From an uncultured Paracoccaceae bacterium (GTDB lineage Bacteria; Pseudomonadota; Alphaproteobacteria; Rhodobacterales; Rhodobacteraceae): a stretch of DNA of 37,607 bases. The notes under the pieces were generated by a model. That model did no database searches, was not told the origin of the DNA, and worked only from the letters and a program-made list of their open reading frames with translations. The first letter of the stretch is position 1. Each line of letters opens with the position of its first letter. Of the stretch, positions 32,994 to 37,607 are shown piece after piece. The position numbers were made by a program, and so were the translations under genes. The stretch covers positions 1-37,607 of the forward strand of contig CAJXWO010000025.1 of the NCBI GenBank assembly GCA_913062865.1, read 5' to 3'.

Positions 32994-33162
32994 GGATCCC
33001 TCCTGCGTGGCCCATGATGTCCGCCAAAACCCCGGGCGAAAAGGCACTTTTTCCATACCCCGCCCCGAATTGTCACAGAACCGCCCCGAAGCACCCAACT
33101 GGCGCCGCAATCCCCGCCTACGACACGCCCCTGAGCCATGTACCTGTCTAGGGACGATCGAG

Positions 33163-33375
33163 ATGTTCGCGATTTGGAAGAGTGTTGCCCGGTGCCGTAT
33201 TGTCCGTGCAGGTTTCGTCCGCTCCGAAAACGGCGCGGTCACTGTGGAATGGGTCGTTCTGACGGCCGCCGTGGTCGGGCTGGGCCTGACCGCAGTGGTC
33301 GCCACGCAAAGCTCGACCGACACGGTCGCCACAAACGCACGGAGCTTCTTCCAAAACTACACGATCGGTCAGTAG
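33163..33375 (+). CDS. Flp-type pilin-like small protein
   Basis: A 70-residue protein with a basic N-terminus and a class III prepilin motif: Gly24 followed by AVTVEW, with Glu at +5 of the mature part, then a hydrophobic segment (VVLTAAVVGLGLTAVVA). Such short pilins are cleaved by a TadV-type prepilin peptidase and form Flp pili used in adhesion. No tad genes are nearby, so it is an orphan or a different small TadE-like protein. The ATG at 33163 follows GGGA; translation is otherwise not strongly supported. Confidence 0.7.
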   Translation: MFAIWKSVARCRIVRAGFVRSENGAVTVEWVVLTAAVVGLGLTAVVATQSSTDTVATNARSFFQNYTIGQ

Positions 33376-33430
33376 TGGCGCGTCAGACACTCAGGGCGGC
33401 CCATCGCATCCGCCCCGGAAATCCGTCCGA

Positions 33431-35209
33431 TCAGTCCTCGCGCGGGATCACCCGAAGCCCCAGTTCCATCAACTGGTCGCTCGTCGGATCAGACGGCGCG
33501 CTCATCATCAGGTCTTCGGCGCGCTGGTTCATCGGGAACATGATGACCTCGCGGATGTTCATCTCGTCTGCCAAGAGCATCACGATACGGTCGATGCCGG
33601 CCGCGCAGCCGCCATGGGGCGGGGCACCGTACTGGAACGCGTTGACCATGCCGCCGAAGCGCTTGCGCACCTCGTCAGCGCCGTAACCCGCCAGTTCGAA
33701 CGCCTTGAACATGATCTCGGGGCGGTGGTTCCGGATCGCACCCGACACCAGCTCGTAGCCGTTGCAGGCCAGATCGTACTGGTAGCCCAGAACCTGAAGT
33801 GGATCGCCATCGAGCGCGTCCATCCCGCCCTGCGGCATGGAGAACGGGTTGTGCGAAAAGTCGATCGCGCCGGTTTCGTCGTCTTTCTCGTACATCGGGA
33901 AATCGACGATCCATGCAAAGGCAAAGCGGTTCTTGTCCGTGAGATCCAGCTCTTCGCCGATCACGTTGCGCGCACGCCCCGCGGCCGCCTCGAAGCTCGA
34001 CGGCTTGCCGCCGAGGAAGAAGGCCGCGTCACCCTTGCCCAGCTTCAGCCGCTGGCGGATCGCCTCGGTCCGCTCGGGGCCGATGTTCTTGGCCAGCGGC
34101 CCCGCGGCCTCCAGGCCGTTCTCGCCGTCGCGCCAGAAGATGTAGCCCATCCCGGGCAGACCCTCTTTCTGGGCATAGGCGTTCATCCGATCGCAGAACT
34201 TGCGGCTGCCACCACCCGGCGCGGGGATCGCGCGGATCTCGGTGCCCTCTTGTTCCAAAAGCTTGGCGAAGATGGCAAAACCGGAGCCGCGGAAATGCTC
34301 GGACACGTCCTGCATCTTGATCGGGTTGCGCAGGTCGGGCTTGTCCGTGCCGTACCAGCGCGCGGCATCGGCGTAGGAAATCTGCGGCCAGTGCTTGTCG
34401 ACCGTGTGACCGCCGCCGAATTCCTCGAAAATGCCCTCGATCACCGGCTGGATCGTGTCAAAGATGTCCTGCTGCTCGACAAAGGACATTTCCATGTCGA
34501 GCTGGTAGAAATCCGTGGGCGAGCGGTCGGCGCGCGGGTCTTCGTCGCGGAAGCAGGGCGCGATCTGAAAATACTTGTCGAAGCCCGACACCATGATCAG
34601 CTGCTTGAACTGCTGGGGTGCCTGGGGCAGCGCGTAGAACTTGCCCGGATGCAGGCGCGACGGCACGAGGAAGTCGCGCGCGCCCTCGGGGCTCGACGCG
34701 GTGATGATCGGCGTCTGGAACTCGCGGAACCCGATATCCCACATGCGGCGGCGGATGCTGGCCACCACGTCGGACCGCAGTTTCATGTTCTCCTGCATCG
34801 CCTCGCGGCGCAGGTCGAGGTAGCGGTAGCGCAGGCGCGTTTCCTCTGGGTAATCCTGATCACCGAAGACGATCAGCGGCAGTTCTTCTGACGCGCCCAG
34901 CACCTCCATGTCGCGAATGAAGACCTCGATCTCGCCGGTGGGCAGCTTGGGATTGATCAGATCGGTGTGGCGGGCCTTCACCTCACCGTCGATGCGGATG
35001 CACCATTCGCTCCGGACGGCCTCGACCTCTTTGAAAACGGGGCTGTCCGGGTCGCACAGCACCTGAGTGATGCCGTAATGGTCGCGAAGGTCGATGAACA
35101 GAACCCCACCATGGTCGCGGATCCGATGAACCCAGCCCGACAGGCGAACGGTGTCGCCCACATGGGCCTTGGTCAACTCGGCGCAGGTATGGCTGCGGAA
35201 TGCGTGCAT
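33431..35209 (-). CDS. aspS: Aspartyl-tRNA synthetase, probably non-discriminating
   Basis: A 592-residue class IIb synthetase with the OB-fold anticodon domain (about 1-105), the catalytic core with motif 2 ([10 protein letters not shown]) and motif 3 (GIDRIVML), and the bacterial GAD insertion. His33 (RDHGG) lies where a histidine marks non-discriminating AspRS, which charges both tRNA-Asp and tRNA-Asn for later amidation by GatCAB; a Leu is usual in E. coli-type enzymes. I chose the ATG at 35209, not the in-frame start at 35329, because the family starts [10 protein letters not shown] promoter stands just upstream. Confidence 0.96.
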   Translation of the reverse strand: MHAFRSHTCAELTKAHVGDTVRLSGWVHRIRDHGGVLFIDLRDHYGITQVLCDPDSPVFKEVEAVRSEWCIRIDGEVKARHTDLINPKLPTGEIEVFIRDMEVLGASEELPLIVFGDQDYPEETRLRYRYLDLRREAMQENMKLRSDVVASIRRRMWDIGFREFQTPIITASSPEGARDFLVPSRLHPGKFYALPQAPQQFKQLIMVSGFDKYFQIAPCFRDEDPRADRSPTDFYQLDMEMSFVEQQDIFDTIQPVIEGIFEEFGGGHTVDKHWPQISYADAARWYGTDKPDLRNPIKMQDVSEHFRGSGFAIFAKLLEQEGTEIRAIPAPGGGSRKFCDRMNAYAQKEGLPGMGYIFWRDGENGLEAAGPLAKNIGPERTEAIRQRLKLGKGDAAFFLGGKPSSFEAAAGRARNVIGEELDLTDKNRFAFAWIVDFPMYEKDDETGAIDFSHNPFSMPQGGMDALDGDPLQVLGYQYDLACNGYELVSGAIRNHRPEIMFKAFELAGYGADEVRKRFGGMVNAFQYGAPPHGGCAAGIDRIVMLLADEMNIREVIMFPMNQRAEDLMMSAPSDPTSDQLMELGLRVIPRED

Positions 35210-35245
35210 TTTGGGTCTGCCTCTTGGTCTGGCGTTGTCCGCGCC

Positions 35246-35274
35246 GATACACCCGCGATGGGCCGGGAAGTCAA
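35246..35274 (-). promoter_or_regulatory. Predicted promoter of aspS
   Basis: TTGACT and TGTATC stand 17 bases apart on the minus strand. Transcription would start near 35239, about 30 bases before the aspS ATG. The -10 match is only moderate. Confidence 0.45.
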
Positions 35275-35294
35275 GGGACGCGGGGCTTCCGATT

Positions 35295-35322
35295 TTGAGG
35301 GAATCAGAAAACCGGGTATATT
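35295..35322 (+). promoter_or_regulatory. Predicted promoter of the cyclopropane synthase gene, with a GANTC site
   Basis: TTGAGG and TATATT stand 16 bases apart, with transcription expected near 35329 and a leader of about 39 bases. The spacer begins with GAATC (35301-35305), a CcrM methylation site in the place where GcrA-dependent promoters often carry one. Confidence 0.5.
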
Positions 35323-35367
35323 GTCGCACGTCCCTTGCTCAAACCGATCGAATGGGGGGTATATGAC

Positions 35368-36597
35368 ATGTGGACCTCGATGGTGGATACAACGCTGTCG
35401 CGGATGATCCGCAAAGGACAGCTGTGCGTTACGTTTCCCGACGGCAAAACGCGGGTCTACGGGCCCGGCGACGCGCCGCAGGCAGGGATGCGCATTGCCG
35501 ACGATCGCACACTCAGGGCGCTTTGCATCAACCCGGAACTTGCTCTGGGCGAGGGCTACATGGACGGCCGCATCGAGATCGAGGGCGAGGCGGTGGCCGA
35601 CCTTCTGACCCTTCTTCTGCGCAACCGCGACGATGCGGCCCTGCCGGTGCCTGCGCGGGCGCTCAACAAGATGCGCTACTGGCTGCGGATGCGCATTCAG
35701 CGCAACACGCCGCGGATCGCACGCCGGAACGTGGCGCATCACTACGACCTGTCGGACGATCTTTACGCGCTCTTCCTCGACGAGGACTGGCAGTACAGCT
35801 GCGCCTATTTCGCCGAGCCGGGCATGACGCTCGAAGAGGCGCAAGCCGCCAAAAAGTCCCATATCGCGCAGAAACTGATGATCGAGCCGGGCATGCGGGT
35901 GCTGGACATCGGCTGTGGCTGGGGCGGCATGGCTTTGACGCTGGCGCGCGACTATGGCGCTCGGGTCACCGGGGTCACGTTGTCGGAGAACCAGCTGGCC
36001 CGCGGTCGCACCCGCGCCGAGACGGCGGGCCTTTCCGACCGTATCGACCTGCGGCTACAGGATTACCGGACCCTGACTGAAACCTTCGACCGGATCGTCA
36101 GCGTCGGCATGCTGGAACATGTGGGCGTGCCGCAATATGCCACCTATTTCGACAAGGTCCATGACATGCTCGCACCCGAGGGCGTGGCGCTGATCCACAC
36201 GATCGGCCGGATCGGCCCGCCCACCGCGCCTTCGCCGTGGATCAACAAATACATCTTTCCCGGCGGCTATGTGCCGTCCCTGTCAGAGCTTGCACCGGCA
36301 CTCGAGGCGTTGGGGCTCTATCACACCGATCTCGAGATCTGGCGCACACATTACGCGAAGACGCTGCGTGAATGGCGCGAACGGTTCGAGGCGCAGCTAA
36401 CCGCCGTGCGCAAGATGTACGACGAACGTTTCATCCGGATGTGGCGCTACTACCTGACTGCCTGCGAATGCGCGTTCGAGGAACAGGGCCAGGCTGTGTT
36501 CCACATGCAGCTGGCGCATGACCAGCGCGCGGTGCCGGTCACGCGGGACTATCTCTACCCTGCGCAACCGAATGTGCAGCGTCACGCTGCGCAGTAA
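35368..36597 (+). CDS. cfa: Cyclopropane-fatty-acyl-phospholipid synthase
   Basis: A 409-residue SAM-dependent methyltransferase that adds a methylene bridge to unsaturated acyl chains of membrane phospholipids. The N-terminal lipid-binding part leads to HYDLSDDLYALFLDEDWQYSCAYF, the SAM-binding site VLDIGCGWGG (178-187) and the C-terminal YPAQ-type end preceded by [15 protein letters not shown]. The ATG at 35368 follows a GGGGGG site; a TTG at 35335, right at the predicted transcription start, is less likely. Its last 59 bases overlap the convergent bchJ. Confidence 0.93.
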   Translation: MWTSMVDTTLSRMIRKGQLCVTFPDGKTRVYGPGDAPQAGMRIADDRTLRALCINPELALGEGYMDGRIEIEGEAVADLLTLLLRNRDDAALPVPARALNKMRYWLRMRIQRNTPRIARRNVAHHYDLSDDLYALFLDEDWQYSCAYFAEPGMTLEEAQAAKKSHIAQKLMIEPGMRVLDIGCGWGGMALTLARDYGARVTGVTLSENQLARGRTRAETAGLSDRIDLRLQDYRTLTETFDRIVSVGMLEHVGVPQYATYFDKVHDMLAPEGVALIHTIGRIGPPTAPSPWINKYIFPGGYVPSLSELAPALEALGLYHTDLEIWRTHYAKTLREWRERFEAQLTAVRKMYDERFIRMWRYYLTACECAFEEQGQAVFHMQLAHDQRAVPVTRDYLYPAQPNVQRHAAQ

Positions 36598-37177
36598 CGG
36601 CCCCGTCGCGGCGCAACTGGAATCGGCAGCAATCGTGCCCGGTGGCCGCGCAATGGGTCTCGACGCATCTGAGATCGTCATGGACAAGCCTGCGATACAG
36701 AGTCTCGAAGACTGCGGCATGCCAATGACAAATCGGCGCTTCGGCCGTTTCGCCGCGCACCATGGGATTGTCTCGTAACTCGAACACAAGGGGAGAATGC
36801 ACTCGGAAATGCCCCGACCCGGCAAAGGTCCAGGCATTCTTGGCAATGGCCTTTGCCAAAAGAAGCGCGGACAGCCTCCAGGGCAAGGCGCGCAACAGCC
36901 GCTGCGACGCACCGGGGATCCGGTGGGCCAGGATGTAGCGGGCGGTGCCGATCCCGGCATCTCGCGCCATGCTCTCGGCCAGGTCGGGCATTTCGGTGCG
37001 CACCGCCTGGTGCAGGCGAACAACAGGCCCCTCGTCGATCATGGACAGACCGTCGGGAAGATCGCGAATACCGGCCCGGTCCAGAAGAGTCGCACAGGCC
37101 TGCGCGCCTGCCCGGTCCATCAGGACCGGGACAAGCTGCAAAACCGCGTTGGGGCCGATTTGCGCCGGTTCAGACAT
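36539..37177 (-). CDS. bchJ: BchJ, 4-vinyl reductase-related (V4R) protein of bacteriochlorophyll synthesis
   Basis: A 212-residue protein with the V4R small-molecule-binding domain in its second half ([37 protein letters not shown], with its cysteine cluster). BchJ was first thought to reduce the 8-vinyl group of the chlorin; later work assigned that reaction to BciA, BciB or the BchXYZ enzyme, so BchJ is now seen as an accessory factor. Its ATG at 37177 overlaps the last eight bases of bchE, as usual for bchE-bchJ. The last 19 codons or so run antisense through the conserved end of cfa, so its C-terminal tail may be new sequence. Confidence 0.88.
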   Translation of the reverse strand: MSEPAQIGPNAVLQLVPVLMDRAGAQACATLLDRAGIRDLPDGLSMIDEGPVVRLHQAVRTEMPDLAESMARDAGIGTARYILAHRIPGASQRLLRALPWRLSALLLAKAIAKNAWTFAGSGHFRVHSPLVFELRDNPMVRGETAEAPICHWHAAVFETLYRRLVHDDLRCVETHCAATGHDCCRFQLRRDGAVTAQRDAAHSVAQGRDSPA

Positions 37178-37607
37178 TTTCCATCTGCTGATCGCCCCCG
37201 CCGCAGGCCTTGACCTCGGCACCATTGGGCATCTTGAAGCTGGCACTGCGTTCGGCGGCGCGATCCTTCATCTGGTCGCGCACCGCTTCGCGCCGTTCCT
37301 TGGCGCGGGCGGCGCGGTCGGCCGCGGCCTCCCAATCGTCCATCTGCGCCTCGGCAATGGTGCGGGTTTCGTCGAAATGGAAATCGACCTTGTCCTTCGA
37401 CTGCGGCCCCCAGTACCCGGCCTTGCCCAGATCGTAGAAGGTGCGCGCAAAGCCTGCCTTGGCAAAAGCCTTGAGACAGCCCAGCAGGTACCGCCGCCGG
37501 AACCCGGTGCCGCGCCACGGATAGTGGAACAGCGCCTTGCGCATGTAGAAGCGGCGGTAGTTGTTCATCACCCCGTCCAGCAATTCGCCCCGCTCCATCG
37601 CGGCGGG
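37170..37607 (-). CDS. bchE: Anaerobic Mg-protoporphyrin IX monomethyl ester cyclase BchE, C-terminal part
   Basis: Only the last 145 codons are present; the gene continues beyond the right edge. The frame is open to the end ([19 protein letters not shown] ...) and includes [23 protein letters not shown] and the [14 protein letters not shown] stretch typical of the BchE C-terminus, then a charged tail. BchE is a radical SAM, cobalamin-dependent enzyme that closes the fifth ring of bacteriochlorophyll without oxygen; the radical SAM motif lies outside the window. bchJ starts within its last codons. Confidence 0.9.
   Translation of the reverse strand, partial: PAAMERGELLDGVMNNYRRFYMRKALFHYPWRGTGFRRRYLLGCLKAFAKAGFARTFYDLGKAGYWGPQSKDKVDFHFDETRTIAEAQMDDWEAAADRAARAKERREAVRDQMKDRAAERSASFKMPNGAEVKACGGGDQQMENV

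Overview
The window looks like chromosomal DNA of a GC-rich alphaproteobacterium of the Rhodobacteraceae (Roseobacter/Rhodobacter group). Three observations support this: the cell-cycle regulator gcrA; a dense mosaic of short operons typical of that family (argD-argF, mce with a DUF1467 gene, several DUF6455 genes); and bchE-bchJ of bacteriochlorophyll synthesis at the right edge, which suggests an (aerobic) anoxygenic phototroph. No tRNA, rRNA, CRISPR array or insertion sequence was seen. No stretch above about 300 bases lacks a gene; the longest gap is about 250 bases, upstream of argD.

Layout. 1-4.7 kb: the first codons of lepA, a small lipoprotein, an OxyR-like LysR regulator, two small proteins, a low-molecular-weight tyrosine phosphatase, a CobB-type sirtuin, a periplasmic copper chaperone with a small membrane partner, and rpmB. 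4.8-14 kb: meaB, hrpB, gnd, argF, argD, a DMT-family transporter and an ABC-2 permease. 14-20.5 kb: gcrA with a terminator-like leader, a large AsmA protein, rimO, a tandem cluster of four DUF6455 four-cysteine proteins (one cut by an in-frame stop) with two FNR-like boxes, an IMPACT-family protein and an M48 lipoprotein protease. 20.6-29.2 kb: a DCC-family protein, a sulfotransferase, an RTX calcium-binding protein, and a surface-polysaccharide group (O-acetyltransferase, a large two-domain glycosyltransferase broken by a frameshift, and RfbB). 29.3-37.6 kb: a nitroreductase, an EI24 membrane protein, DUF1467 and methylmalonyl-CoA epimerase, a response regulator, a GNAT acetyltransferase, a Flp-type pilin, aspS, a cyclopropane-fatty-acyl synthase, then bchJ and the 3' part of bchE.

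How the genes fit together. Most are housekeeping: arginine synthesis (argD, argF), pentose phosphate (gnd), methylmalonyl-CoA handling (meaB, mce), translation (rpmB, rimO, aspS, lepA) and cell-cycle control (gcrA). The accessory parts are the DUF6455 cluster, the RTX/sulfotransferase/polysaccharide group and the edge of the photosynthesis cluster. The most promising undescribed unit is the DUF6455 cluster: four paralogs with a shared CxxC-x5-C...C pattern, overlapping reading frames, FNR-like dyads ahead of the first and last members, and one member with an ochre codon exactly in its linker. The gcrA leader (promoter, 11-codon open frame and perfect terminator just before the ribosome-binding site) is a second candidate for a new regulatory arrangement.
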